64,000 bases of DNA from Quercus robur. Lineage: Eukaryota > Streptophyta > Magnoliopsida > Fagales > Fagaceae. A program made the translations under genes and the position numbers. Below, in pieces: positions 22,467 to 35,475 of this stretch; the first letter of the stretch is position 1; each line of letters starts with the position of its first letter. The stretch spans positions 53,484,290-53,548,289 of the forward strand of contig NC_065541.1 in the NCBI RefSeq assembly GCF_932294415.1. The letters run 5' to 3'. Under the pieces are notes generated by a model, which worked only from the letters and a program-made list of their open reading frames with translations, made no database searches and was not told the DNA's origin.

Positions 22467-24506
22467 CTAAATATCATTTTTAGTTTTTCCAGTGTCAATT
22501 TCCAGAACAAGGTGCTGTTCATTTAATGGCTGTCTGCATTCCTTTGCATAGTAATCAATAAGACAACAACAAAGAGTTATATAATAGAGATGGGGTGGAT
22601 GAATGAAGGAGGCTACATTTTATGATCTAGCATGTATCTCAATGCCCAAGTTTAGGTAGAAGTTTGATTGCTATGTGATTTACCATGTTTTGTTTTTTAA
22701 TATTTCCTTTATAGAACAAAAGGTGAAGAAATTCTGCTCCTATGTAATCAAAATTCTATTTCAACATTTGAATTGAACAACTAACATACATCTCCTTTAC
22801 TAAATTCAAAAACAATGAAAAATAACAAATCCATACCAAATAGAACTTTTGTAGATGACATCATAAAAATAAAAATAAATAAATATTAATAATAAATAAA
22901 TAATACAGAGCTAACTTCCTGGTGATAATCAACCTTAAAGTGCTCTTATAAAATCTTGAAATTTGATTTTCCAATTTTCACTACATCAATTGATTGGTGT
23001 AGTAATAAGAGCACTTTGAATGCTTCTTTGTATTTAGGTAAAAAAATTTGTACAACTTAATTAAAAGCTGAAACTGATAAAAATAAAAATAAAAATAAAA
23101 AGTGTCATATTAGGTAAAACATCCACAGATGATTTACTAGGCACAGAAACTAACAGGCTTAGCAAACACCAAAAATAAAAAAGTAAAGAAGTATAGATAT
23201 TGCCAGATATACTTATCCAAGAAAAGAAAAGGACAGATACTTTAAAAAATTGTTTTCCTAAAACTATAAATAGAATTTATAATGTCACCTGAAAATTCCA
23301 GGGTGCTGAAGTCTTGTCAAGCTCATTTACTTCATGAACGACATTTCATGCATATAATCAAGCAGCTGAGGTAATCTTTGGCATCACAGTAACCTTGCCC
23401 TTGCACAGTGTGGAAGTGTGGTGGCATCAATACTGAATGCAGAATCAATATTATCTACCATGGCAGCTCAACCCAACCTATTTAGGACAAAATTTTGATT
23501 GTAAAGCAAAGCTTGATTTAAAATCAGAATGAAGACTGAGTCCAACCTTTCATTTGACTTGATTCTAATTAGGTTAGATTCAGTTTGGCGGTTTCTGAGC
23601 AGAAGCCTTATTTTGATTATGAAATGGTCCTTAGCTCAAGGTGAAGGCATTGAACAAAGATCACCCTGCGTAGATATCAAACTGAGGTTTTCATTTTCTC
23701 CAGTTACATCAGTCCCTAAATCTAGACCATCTCCACTCCAATCCATTGAATTGATGACAACCAAGTGATTGATGGCTCAGGCTGAAAATCCACACGTCCA
23801 ACCCTGGGATCATTCCCACCCCCCCCCCCCCTCCCCCCCCCTCCAAACCCCAAAAAAAAATAACAACAACAACAATAATCTCTATGGCCATACTTACACT
23901 GTTGATTTCCACAGAAATATTTTTCAGGAACTGAAATTGACCCCAAAACATTTTCACTCAAGTGGCTCACATGGAGAATCATTAGTATTTTTTGTCGGCA
24001 CAATAGTGGTGATTGCCTGATTGGGGCAGAGTTGGGAGGCGCAACAATGGCAATGAAGGAGATGTGGCAGTAGTGGAGGTGCTGTGACAACAGTGATGGC
24101 AGTAGTGGTGGTGGTGACATAAAGGAATGGAGGCATTTTCAGCAGAAAACATTTTTCACCTCTTTTGGGTTATTTTCCATTGACTTGTCAAATGTTTCCC
24201 GCTGATAAAGATTCTCAACCACACCAAACACCAAGCAAAAACATTACTGAAACAAACGAGTCATTTGAAAGATTAATTACCGACTGAATTGTTTCAGAGG
24301 ACTAAAGTAGTTCATGGTATGGTTTTTGATAAATTGCCGACTGCTTTTTTAAATGGGGTCATACACGTGGGAATTTTTAAAAATAGAAAGTAAGATGTAG
24401 AGACTGTAGACAGAGTTTTATCCCAGGACCTCTTGCTTTGATACCATGATATATTACCAATTGTCCCAAAAGCTTAAGTTGATGAGAATTGGTGAATTTA
24501 CTCTAC

Positions 24507-25213
24507 GTTTGTTTTGTTGTAAAATGTTTTTTCTGGTGAAAACATTTTCTTTTTCAGTGTTTGGTTGAGTTATTGAAAATGCTCTGAAAATCAATTTTGG
24601 TGTTTGGTTGTGTTCCTAAAAATGTTCCGGAAAAAATCAAAATAACACCCAAGATCAAAATAAAATTACACATCAAAAACGGATCTGAAAATCACACCCA
24701 AAAGAGATCTGAAAAATCTCAAGCGTCAATCTGAAAATCGCAAAGATGACAACCACTGTGAGATCCACCTGTGAGAAAGCCAAATACCCACAAGGTTGAT
24801 GCCAGAGAATTCACGATGAATCCCACCACCCATTGCCAACAAACTCTATTATCACGGAAGGCCTAGGCCAGTCACCAATAAACCCCAGTGCCATGAAATT
24901 CCTCCAATTTTCAGCCTGAGACCAACGCTAGAGACTGTCAACCGCCACCATTAACATCAATGTCTCTACAAGAGAGAAGGGAAGAGAGGATGGGGATTTG
25001 TGCAAGAGAGATGAAGAGTGAGGGGGGTTTGTAGGTGAGTGAATTTTGGAAAATGTTTTACTAAAAAATTTGAAATAAAACATTTTACAAATTTCTATAG
25101 AGTCTTCTTGTCAACGGAAAAGATTTTCAAGTTTGACCAAATTTTACAATAAAACAAACACTCAAAAATGTAAAAAAAAAAAAGTGGAAAATATTTTACA
25201 AGCAAACAGTCGG
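24507..25213. mobile_element. Candidate non-autonomous DNA transposon with imperfect inverted ends
   Basis: The left end has GTTTGTTTTGTTGTAAAATG followed by AACATTTTC and a GTGTTTGGTTG phrase. The right end, reverse-complemented, has GTTTGCTTGTAAAATATTTTC followed by GAGTGTTTGTTTTATTGT. The interior is CAC/GAG-rich with no coding sequence. Target-site duplication was not established. Confidence 0.45.
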
Positions 25214-25545
25214 AGGGTTAATCACTTAATCTAACAGCTTCAATGATAGTTGTGTCATTGCATAAAATTGATGCAAAGACAAGCACTTACCCCTAGTTCA
25301 AACACTAACACAATATCACCTGGATTTCAATAAGATCTATAGTTGGAAAAACAAACCATTTACATTTGAGAAGGATAGCAACTTAAAAAGAGAAAAATGT
25401 TTACTTTATACAAACTCAAAAGAAGCAACATTGTTTTGCTTGGAGAAAACATTGAGAGCCATCCTACAATACGTAAACCTAGATACTTACAAAAATATCC
25501 CTCAGCCTAGCTTAAAAGCAAGGGGACCCTAAATCTTAAATTATC

Positions 25546-28500
25546 CTACTTGAACAAAAGGCGACGCCTAACAGACTTGGAAAGATTTGGATTTGACACT
25601 TTTCTCTTCTCTTTTGAGGTCCCATCACCCTGACTATCAGAAACCCTCGGTAGATCTTCTCCTGGTTTTAACTGAATTTGAACTTTGGTTGAACGGTAGA
25701 ATTCAGTAATACTTAGTTGGACACCTCGTGAACTTTTTAATTCTGACTTTTCATTTGTCCCTTCAGATCTTAAGCTTGAACTCTTTTTTCGTTTGGATTC
25801 TTTTAATTCCTGCAAAATTTCAAGCACACAGAAATAATCATGTGGCAGCTCCAAAATTAATAAATAACTTTTTAGTTCAAACTTTTTTTTTTTTGGGTTG
25901 TAAATCCTATAGTTCCAGGAATCCGCCTCTCTAAAAAAATGGGGGTAAGGCTACCTACCAATCACCTCTCCCAGACCCCACAAAAGAGGGAGCTTTGGGC
26001 ACAAAGTATGGCCTTTTTTGTAAATTCTGAAGTTTGCCAAACCATTTGCAGAAAACCCCAACGAATACAAAGGGAATACCTTCATAGCACATCAAGCAAC
26101 TTCCCTAAAAGATCTCTTTTCTAGCTAACAACACTCATTGTATATATTATAAAAGGTAGGTTTAATTACCATTTTGGTCCCTAACATTTGTCCTGTGTCA
26201 AAATGGTTCCTACCCGTTTCAAATGTGTCAATTTGGTCCCTAAACTTTTGATATTGTGTCAAAATAGTTCCTAAACTTTTATGTGATAGATAGAAAATGC
26301 TAACATGACCAATAACAATATTAAAACATTAATTTTTTTTATGCCATCTAGGCTTTCATTTGGACTGCCACATGGCCTTAATTTAAAAATAAAATAAGTA
26401 AAAGTCTCAATGGTATCCTTCAGCCACCAACACCATGGTATCACAACACAAATCTATAGGCCACTGCAAATACCGCTGCCTCAATTGTCTCTCAAGATTG
26501 ACTCCCATCGCAAAGTGACTACCCGTATCTCTCTCTCTCTCAAAATAAATTGATATGTTGTGGGCTGTGGTTGCTGAACCTTACCTCAAAACCCTAACCC
26601 CACCACCACAATAAAAGGTCTCTCGGTCTATCTTTCTATTTATTTTTTAAAATTTTTGTTTAAGAAGAAAGTAATGGTTGATATGCCTTGTCATTTTTCT
26701 CAAGGAAGATCATAGGGAAAAGTGAACAAGCACCTTTAGTTCAGCTTACCAGGTAAGTTTTCCGATTGTGCTTTCTCTGTTTAGGTCAGTTTTATTTTTA
26801 TTCTTTTGTAGTCAGGGAGGAAGAAGCAAGAGTGGCTGCGGTGACCCATAGATTTGCATTGTGGTGGCACAGTGTTGATGGCTGAAGGGGTTGGGTCTTC
26901 TGATGGCAGCAGGGGTGCAAGAGAGAGTGTATAGTTGAGAGTTTTAAAAAAAAAATAAGGCCAGGTGACATTAAAAAAAATATATATATATTTTAAAAGT
27001 TTTGTTAGCCACGTTAGCTTGTTTTTTTTTTGATAAGTAATAAGATATATTGATAAAAAGGAACACCCAAGTGCACCGGAAGTGAACAGCCACGTTAGCT
27101 TGTTCTATCCATCACTTAACATTAGGGACTATTTTCAATATTTTGACACATTTGAACCATTATAAACCATTTTGACACATAGGGCAAACATTAGGGACCA
27201 AAATGGTAATTAAACCTACAAGGTATTATCACCAACTTCTTGCACATTCATCAATGCCTTCCTTTTATTTAGTTTCTTGTCTTGCCATCCATTAATCTCT
27301 ACAACCTTGTATAAGAAACTGAACAACAGTACTTTCTAGGCATTTCAGCTCTTGATAGTCCTGAATTTTGGACTGTAAGCACAATTGCCAGTAAATCCAC
27401 TCTCATTTTCTTCCTTAAATTTGATAAATTAATAGTGATGCATCTTTTTTAAATTATTTTTCAAAAGAATTTCTCTTAACCTATACTGCTCTAATTATAC
27501 TAATATATTATTCTAGCCTTGTCCAGACCTCCACCTTAGCACCTCCTTTCACAATTAACCAAATAAATATAACAGAAAGTCATCTCTATTTTTCTAGGCT
27601 GTCAATATTCACTATCTCTTGTTACAACTTACAACTCCTAGCTTGAATAATCCAATATAGCAGATATTCAACAAATGCCAAATCCAACAACTAACCAGAA
27701 TTCTTGACATTAACATCCTCATTTAACAATAACTAAATTAAATTATAACCATGACAAAATCCAGATAAGAGGGGATAAAAAGGAATAAGAAATGGCCAAG
27801 ATATAAAAAATATATATTTAAAAAAAAAAAAAAAAAAGAGAGAGAACACACCTTTTCATGCAAAAATCTGTCAACTTCTTCTGGAAAAGCAGCCCGAACA
27901 ATGTCCATATTTTCATCTGTCAAAAGGTAGCAGCTACCCTCCTCAACATGAATCCTGGGGCCCTCAGACTCATCCCCTAAATCAAGAGATTCATCAACAT
28001 CCACAACATCTTGTTGCATATCAGACTCCTCAGAAAGGATTGAATTCATAATACTGCCCAGGGCAGGCACAGCTTTTTTCCACTTGACCACATAGAATTG
28101 ATGCCCATGTCTTATCTTCAGACGCTGTATAGAGTCAAACTCATACTGCCCATGTAACAAAGTTTTTACAGGATTTATTGCCATTTCTCGTAAGAACACG
28201 GTGGACAACATAGGAAGCATCATCCGCCGAATGTAGGATGGCTCCCAGTGCTGATGAAAAGCTAAGAAATCAACAAGCATTTCAGTATTCGGGCTTCCCC
28301 ATGATATGCAAGGACCAACTTCTTCTGTACAAAAATTCAAGAATCACAGTTACAGAGCATGGCATTCTATAATCCAAAAAATGTATACAAAATTATAATA
28401 AGAAGCAAAACATCTTAATACAACAAACTTTCAAAATATTGATCTTGTAGTTTTTCATTTAGCTTTTCCCAGGGCCTGAATACTGGCCTGAACAACGGAG

Positions 28501-29173
28501 AACATTGAAAAGGATCATGAGTAAAGGGCAGCCTTCCCCTACTAAATGAGCATCCCCCCTACCCCTTTTCACACCCACAAAGAAGAAACAAAAGATTCAA
28601 GCAAATTTTTAACTGAGAGCAGCCATTGGTTGATTAGTTTTTCATTTAGCTTTTCCCAGGGCCTGAATACTGGGCTGAACAACAGAGAACATTGAAAAGG
28701 ATCATGAGTAAAGGGCAGCCTTCCCCTACTAAATGAGCATCCCCCCTAACCCTTTTCACTCCCACAAAGAAGAAACAAAAGATTCAAGCAAATTTTTAAC
28801 TGAGAGCAGCCATTGGTAGATTTGGATGGAAATATTTAAAGAGAAGTGTTTGAATTTCAGTTCTTGAATCTAAACAACTTGAGTAAATAAGAAAAAGCCA
28901 AAAATTTTACATTGATGAAATTCATGAACAGAATTCAATATGTGGATTTGAAACAATTAGGTGTAATTAAATCCACAACAGCACAAGTATTTTTGTTAAA
29001 GCAACATCCTCAAAATCCAAATCCGTAATGTGTAGTTAAAATTCATACTCAGCAAGTTATGCTATCAATTGTTCTTCATATCCCTTTAAATCCTCAAATC
29101 TAGTTGCAACCTATATTTTAGATGCAGGAACATACAGTCTAAGGAGAAATGTCCAAGAGTGTTTCCTTTTGTT

Positions 29174-29212
<39 letters not shown>

Positions 29213-32200
29213 AAGAGAGAGAGATTTACTAAAAATAAGTAACTACTTTTTGCATATGGGAAACATTTAATTTAATTGACTATTTAAGCATCCTAAATTA
29301 TATTCAATGCATGCCAAAAAGGAAGTTCATGTCAATATCACTGCACTAATTTACTTAAGTACCAATTAGTTCTTTCTAGCAAAGACTCATGAATCCAAAC
29401 AAACAAACGTACCACTAAAATCACCATGGTTGCTGCACAAATACATTTTAATAATCTCATCATTGGGGAAATTTGACTCCATAGCTATCTTGTTGCAAAC
29501 TTTTATTCTCCAATTTTCTTGCTTCTTCTGTTCCTTTTCTCTCCGATCCTGCCATTTAGACACCATTTAATGCTTTTAATAAGAATTGAATAAAACACAC
29601 ATCGCACAGAGACAGGAGAAAAGTGATCGCAACTCTTTGACTATAAGTATATAAGAAGGTATCCCAAATTGTCACTGCAACAATTATGAAAAGAATAATA
29701 AAGTAATGGCAACGACTAAGGCCATACCATATCACAGGAGGAGCAATCACATTTAAACCCCTCCGGTTTTTTCATGCAACCCTCACCATTACTAGTACTG
29801 CAGTATTCACAAGAAGACTTAAGATGAGCTCTCTTGCTGCCAGGATGTCCACAGAGGGAACAATGAGAACATTTTATCTTCAGTGAGCTCTCACTCGAGA
29901 CAGGTACACAATCATCTAAAGATTTTATAGCACCTTGAAATATTGGACTATCTCCAGTGCCTATTTCATGTAACCTGCAAGAAAGTATCAATCTCAACAT
30001 AACATCATCACCAAGTATTTGTTTAGAATTTTAAGAACACATTAAACCAGTTAAGGAGCACACCTATTCAATATCTCATCTTCAGAAAAAGCTTGTACAA
30101 AACGTAGAGCAGTATCAAGCCCAATGCCTTGCACCCCATTTAAATCATGGTCATTTCCAACCAAAAGAGAGATGGCTATCAAGTGTTTCCTCTTTAACCC
30201 AAGACCGGCTTCAATATCTGACATATGGTAGCATTCAAATGGTTCCTGCATACAATGAGATTCTCAAACTTGCCAAAAAAGGATGCTATGGCAGGACAAA
30301 TTTGTAAACAACAAAAACTATATAGCCAAACTCAAAAAGTCAAAATATAAAGGTACATCAACTGATAAGGGCATGTCAATTTCCACATTAAAAAATGTAA
30401 TTGCTGTAAATCAATTGATACGAGCACAAAGAAATCTTTGAACTACAAATACCACATAGATGTAATTGCCTTATGAAAAAAGTGATTGGATAGCAATTCA
30501 AAATGGAACCTAATGCACAAATGGGGCACAAATAACCTACTAACGCACTTGAGATGTGTTTGGATACCGCTTATTTTACTGAAAACTGAAAACACTATAG
30601 CAAAATAATTTTTAAATGTGTAAATAGTGCCGTGGGACCTATTTTTAATAAAATTTTTGTTGAAAAAGAGGTTTGTGAGTCTCGTTAACAGTGCACAGGA
30701 CCTACTGGAAAAGCCACCATAGCTACAAAATGCGCTTCTGAAAAAAATAAATAAATAAATAAAATGCAGACGCAAACATTATAATCAGTATCCAAACGGG
30801 TACTTGTACTTACTTTGGAATTGGGCCGAACAAATTTTATCACACATTTAGCCCCAAAGAGGAATGCATCACTGTCAGCTGTGACACATGCATCTACGTA
30901 ACCCTCACTGTCCAACTGTGCACACAGTGCTTCAGCCTCTCCTTTTGCTTTTACTACAGGCATACCAAATAGCTCAAGCAGTTCCTATCAAGACACAATT
31001 AGTTAATAAGTAAAATAGGGTTCAAAAGTATCATCAACAAATCAAAAGAAACTGTATAAGCAACAACCATCTGGCAGGTAGTAGAAAGAGTTCTAACATG
31101 AGATATAAAATAAACTGATGATAAGAAGAGCTAAAGTGATCTCACACTTTGATTTACAAGACACAAATGAAGCAAACAAGGATGAAAGCTCTTATTTGAA
31201 TCTTTTAACATCATTCAGTTTCTTCATCACAAACAAACTGCATGATCATAAGGTATTTTACTAGACTTTAGTTCATAACGTAAAGGTTTTTTTATTTATT
31301 TATTTTTTTTCCTAAGATCATATGGGGGACTCTTCCCTAGTTCACATAAGCCCTCCTCTGGACATTAAAATATAGACATAAACATAACTAAGATTATTAA
31401 ATTTTTTAACTTCATTGCGTTTCTCAATTTCCTCAGCAAGCAAGAGGAGAATTATCACTGAAAGCATGCAACACTGCTGATTGAAGCACAAAACAGAAAG
31501 ACCATAATTCCTACACATCTGAAAGCTGGATGGAAAGCATGATAAAGAGACAACCCACCACACACTCTTGAACACACTTTGAAAATGCTGTATTCCTCTC
31601 AATTGAAACACCCTCTTCAGCCACAGGCAAATCTGACAAATCAATGCCAGAAGCATGAAAGAATCTTGCAATCCTTGCCCGCGATTTCAGTGGTGATGGA
31701 GTTCCATCAGTGACAAAGACTGGAAATGCTCCAAACTGCAAAAATCTCAATGCAGTTATTATCAAAATATAAAAATAAAAAATAAAAAAATTATAATGAT
31801 TCTTTGTAATAAAAACTAGAAAATAAAACAAAGTGATTGTTTTAAAAGTTGGAGATTTCATTGTTAGAGTCATAAAGAATGACCCTCCATTTTAATAAGC
31901 CTAACATAATCATTCAGCTAACATTGCCGTCTGACAAAGAAAGGAGGGTCACGATAGTTTGACCGCTGATGTAGTAGATCAAAGTTGTTTTTTCTTCGAT
32001 TGGTAATTTACTCACACATACAAAGAGACGTGAAGTCATGACCACCCCCTTCCCCCCCAAACCTCACCTGTAACCCCATACTTTTATTGGGTGAAGCTCC
32101 CATTTGGCCCAAAGAACATTAGCAACATAGAACATTACTTGCAATCATTATATTGAGAGAGGTTTCATGGAGCGGACCCTATAAGTAGGACTAATGCTTA

Positions 32201-32843
32201 GTGGAGTTGAGGGTTTTAATATATATATATATATATATATATTATTTCAAATAGCATAATGCTCCTTTTGGTTTCTGAGATTATTTAAGAAACAACTAGC
32301 AATTACAATGTTAATATCTATCACTTTAATTATCATAAACCTAAGAACCACCCCCCCCCTCCATAATTTGCTACCTCAAAACACAAATAACAGACCCAAA
32401 AAAAAAAAAAAAAACCAAATTCTACTTTCACATTGTTATCAGTCTCTTTTCTAAGCATCCAAAGAGAAAAATAAATGAATAAATAAAACAAGACAATATC
32501 GGCCACAAGATAAAATTAAAGAACTTTTTTCAAGAGAATAGAAAAAGGGCCAAAAGGGTCTCTGTAAAAAGCTATAGTAAACCAAAACATACACCACAGA
32601 GCCCAAAATCGTATTTTTCTTGGAAACCAAACAGGGAAACAAAAAATGTACCTTGGAGAAAAGATTGATGGTACGGAAGAAAATGAGCCTCAGGTGTGGG
32701 TTCCTGACACGGGCTTTGATAGCGGTTTCGTGCTGGACGATCCAGAAGGAGAGGTCCACGGCGACCCGTTTGTTAACCAGGAAATCTGGGCCTTCGAGTC
32801 GGGCATAGGGTTTAAGCAAGTCCCATAAACCTCCAACCCCCAT
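25546..32843 (-). CDS. SEND1: XPG/FEN-family structure-specific nuclease, SEND1 (flap endonuclease GEN-like 2) type
   Basis: The eight exons are 32843-32652, 31735-31559, 30984-30814, 30245-30064, 29974-29728, 29548-29413, 28324-27852 and 25809-25546. They total 1842 nt, 613 residues plus TAG, with GT/AG borders and phases that close. The N-terminus is MGVGGLWDLL. Active-site acids are visible at Asp30 (VAVDLSFW), Asp74 (VTDGTPSP), Glu139/Glu141 (GEAEA), Asp160/Asp162 (ADSDAF) and Asp212 (GNDHD); a helix-hairpin-helix-like VQGIG follows. Residues 241-323 hold a Cys-rich segment (several CxxC pairs) typical of plant SEND1 proteins. A chromodomain-like region is at about 410-470 and the C-terminus ends SVRRRLLFK. 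The family cuts flaps and Holliday-junction-like DNA in the nucleus. SEND1 rather than GEN1 is chosen from the Cys-rich insert and C-terminus, from memory. Confidence 0.9.
26159..27216. mobile_element. Mutator-like element in intron 7 of the SEND1-type gene
   Basis: The element begins GGTTTAATTACCATTTTGGT and ends with its complement (ACCAAAATGGTAATTAAACC). The flanks are TAAAAGGTA (26150-26158) and TACAAGGTA (27217-27225), a 9-bp duplication with one mismatch. The inverted arms extend about 280 bp imperfectly, including the CCTTCAGCCACCAACACCAT region against its counterpart near 26880. No transposase was found. A retroposon fragment is nested inside it. Confidence 0.8.
27007..27104 (-). mobile_element. 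5'-truncated LINE-like tail nested in the intron-7 Mutator-like element
   Basis: AGCCACGTTAGCTTGTT is perfectly repeated at 27007-27023 and 27088-27104 (17 bp). The 64-base insert begins with a T run and contains GATAAGTAATAAGATATATT. Read on the minus strand it is a short unique segment ending in TTATTACTTATC and poly(A). This is the classic footprint of a strongly truncated L1-type insertion. Confidence 0.75.
28451..28816. repeat. Tandem duplication of about 187 bp in intron 6 of the SEND1-type gene
   Basis: The phrase TTTTTCATTTAGCTTTTCCC starts both copies (about 28451 and 28638), and each ends near GAGAGCAGCCATTGGT. Only scattered substitutions separate them, so the event is recent. It lies wholly within the intron. 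Confidence 0.85.
30553..30802. mobile_element. MITE abutting the 5' splice site of SEND1 exon 3
   Basis: The element has GTGTTTGGATACCG on the left and GTATCCAAACGGG on the right as inverted ends. Its body contains AAAACTGAAAACACTATAGC, AAATAGTGCCGTGGGACC and GTTAACAGTGCACAGGACC, shared with the copy at 46544-46860. The right end is only about 10 bp from the donor GTAAGTAC at 30813. Confidence 0.7.
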
Positions 32844-33279
32844 TGCTTTTTTTCGAAGTGGGTTTAAGAGAGTATAGGGGACTAGAGGGTTAGTGATGGT
32901 ACGGACAAAGACTGAGAAAGAAGTAGTGGCTGAAGCTATTCACTATTGAGGTTTCATTGGTTCAGACTTCGGAGAAGAAGAGGAAGAGGAAGAGAGATTT
33001 TGGTTTTTGTACCGTTGCGTTATTTAACGGGTCAAAAAATTGTGAGTTTTGGGCTATGTTTTTGGGCTCCATATGTTTCTGCCCATTTAAGGAGGTTGGA
33101 AAGACTATTAATCAAAGCCCACATTTGGTTTCAATATTTATGAGAATTTTTTTTATTTTTGGGAAACAAAAATAATTGGTGAGAGTTTTTTGTTTTTTAA
33201 TATATTGATAGTTGGGGTAGGAACCAATTGAAGTACATAGCAAAATTGGCGAGAGTTAATATTTAACTCACAATCAACA

Positions 33280-33319
<40 letters not shown>

Positions 33320-34362
33320 CATATAGTATTAGCTTATTTGTTAAAATCACATAATTAAATCAATAAGTTAAGGGTATCCCATGTATAAATAATAATAATA
33401 CTACATTAACAGTAAATAAAATTGCCAAAAAACACATAATTTTGGTATAATTCATAAATAAGTCGAAAACATATTGAATTTTACTACCAATTGTTGGGTA
33501 TTATTCTTTTTGCGAATACAAGTAAGAGATTTTAGTTTTTGGGCTATGAGTGAGTATGGACTATAGAGTGGATTTGGGATTTGGCAAGGGAGAGGACTAC
33601 CCCTATTATGTAGTCCAACATTGATAATGTCTAACATTACTCCAAACCATAAGGATAATTTTTGTATTTTTCTTTTTTCTTTTTTTTAAACAAAGATTTA
33701 GGACCCAAAAGAAGATGTGAAAAAAAAAAATACAACGAGTATTGATTAGGGAAGTTAGTAAGTTACCCAACCACAAAAAGATAGTGGAATTATAAATAAA
33801 ATGACCATTTCAAAATAAAAAATAAAAAAATGGAAAACTCAAATTGAGGGGAAAATAAATCAAAATTAAAATATATTGCGATCATTTTCCGACTAAAATC
33901 CATGATCTATCTTAGTACAATTGAAAACTACTATGGTATGGCTGGTATTTAAATCGGCACAAAATAACTGTGTTTTTGTTCTGGCTTGAACACTAATACA
34001 GAAAAATATAGACCATACTGGCCGATATGGTACAAAATTGACTCCACAATTTAAATTCAATTAAAATATATATTAAAATAGTGATGGGTATTTTACCAAG
34101 GACAACATGAAAGATGAAAGTAGTGGGTAACAGATCTGTTGGATACTTGGATTGGAATTAACTAAATAAAGACTAACAATCGAATTAATTCTAACAAATA
34201 AGAAAAACACATGTAGAAAAAAATCTAATCCAAAATATAATCTTTGATATTTGGGAATATAAATTACTTTTTATGTAATAGGGGCATAATTATGATTTAA
34301 GATCAAATATTTTTTCTATTCTCTTATCTTTTTTCACCTCAACTAAAAAAAGAATTTTATAT

Positions 34363-35406
34363 GGTTAAATTGCATAAATTGTCTTAACCTTGGCATCTTG
34401 TGTTAACTTTGTCCTAACCATTCGATATTGTGTCATTTTGGTCCTTGCTCATGTGTTTAACGGATTAGATAAAAATTTATTTATTTGCCATGTAAGCAGA
34501 CACTTGAAATGCCACATCATATTAATTTTAATAAATGAAAAAAAAAAACAAAAAAAAACAAAGAACAAAATAGAAGCATGCATTTACCTCTAGTGCAAGT
34601 TTTATTTGGGATAGAAGATTCAAAACCCCTAACTATTTCGTTAGCTATTCAAACCATCCTTCATCACTCCAAACCGTTATACATGGTAGCCTCTTCACAT
34701 TTTGGTCAATAACGAAGGTTGCATATGGCGAAGACTAACGGTTTCGGAAAGAACTCTCTCTCTCTCTCTCTCTCTGAAATGGGTCATGAGTTTTGCTTAT
34801 TTTGGATATTGGCATATGTTGTGGTACACACATTCTCTCTCTTTGTTTCTATTTTTTGCTATGGTTGTTTTGTTTTGGATATTTTTGATGTGGGGTTTTG
34901 CTGAATTGGCACAAAGATGGGGGATTTTCATACTTGGGTTAAATTGGGTAATGGTTGAAAATTGTGATTGGAGGATACTCTTTGAGTTTTTGTGTTATGT
35001 GTGTTGCAATGTGTTGATATGATTGTTTATTTTGAATTTGTAATCTAGAGTTTGTGTTGGGCTTGGATTTGGTTTTGTTTGTTGATTGGAATATACACTT
35101 TTGAGCATTTGTTTGTTTTATCAGTGTGTGCATTACGATGATTTGGATTTGTGATTTTGGGGTTTGGTTTGATTTGTTGAGGTAGAGGCATGTTTCCATT
35201 TTGTACTTCATGTTTTTTTTTAGTAATGTAATATGATGTGGCATTCGAGGTGTTAAGTATTTGCTTACGTGTCAGAGAAATAATTTCTTATTTAAACCGT
35301 TAGACACGTCAATAATTTCTATCTAAGAGTTAACATCAAGGAAAAAATTGGCACAAAGTCAAAAAGTTGGAGATCAAATTGACTGGACTATTTATATAAT
35401 TTATCC
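34363..35406. mobile_element. Mutator-like element upstream of the ankyrin gene
   Basis: A perfect 9-bp repeat ATTTTATAT flanks it at 34354-34362 and 35407-35415. The left end is GGTTAAATTGCATAAATTGT; the right end is the diverged complement, ending AATTTATCC. Inside, TGAAATGCCACATCATATTA (near 34505) is mirrored by TAATATGATGTGGCATTCGA (near 35228), with CGTTAGACACGTC-type phrases around them. The low arm identity indicates age. A CT microsatellite sits inside; no transposase is evident. Confidence 0.75.
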
Positions 35407-35475
35407 ATTTTATATTTATTCTGTTTGCTTTTTTTTTTTCTTTTTTTTTCTTTTTTTTCATCATATGTATGAGCA

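Larger units (their letters stand above)
8340..22640. repeat. Tandem segmental duplication carrying RR-B and RR-C (two units of about 7 kb)
   Basis: Unit 1 is roughly 8340-14960 and unit 2 roughly 15130-22640. Colinear landmarks are the TATCGTTAC-AAAAGAT block (8360, 15172, 15956), the gene bodies (RR-B and RR-C), the promoters (TATATAAG at 13928 and 21157), the TTGGTAATTGATTTGAGCA block (14131 and 21361) and a GGTGGATGAATGAA block (14942 and 22591). The spacing is 7.2-7.6 kb. Flanking non-coding DNA is shared as well as the genes, so this is a DNA-level tandem duplication rather than retroposition. Confidence 0.85.
21053..25545. other. Intergenic stretch between RR-C and the SEND1-type gene
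   Basis: The stretch contains the RR-C promoter, a retroposon (21540-21825), a SINE (22303-22466), the end of the duplicated unit (about 22640), poly-C and ACA microsatellites near 23818-23880, and an inverted-repeat element (about 24507-25213). Open frames at 23709-24136 run through low-complexity sequence and do not look coding. Confidence 0.6.

Noticed and set aside
23709-24136. Overlapping frames on both strands of 60-130 residues
   Set aside because: They run through poly-C, ACA and GTGGT-type low-complexity sequence, and no splice-supported or motif-bearing product emerges.
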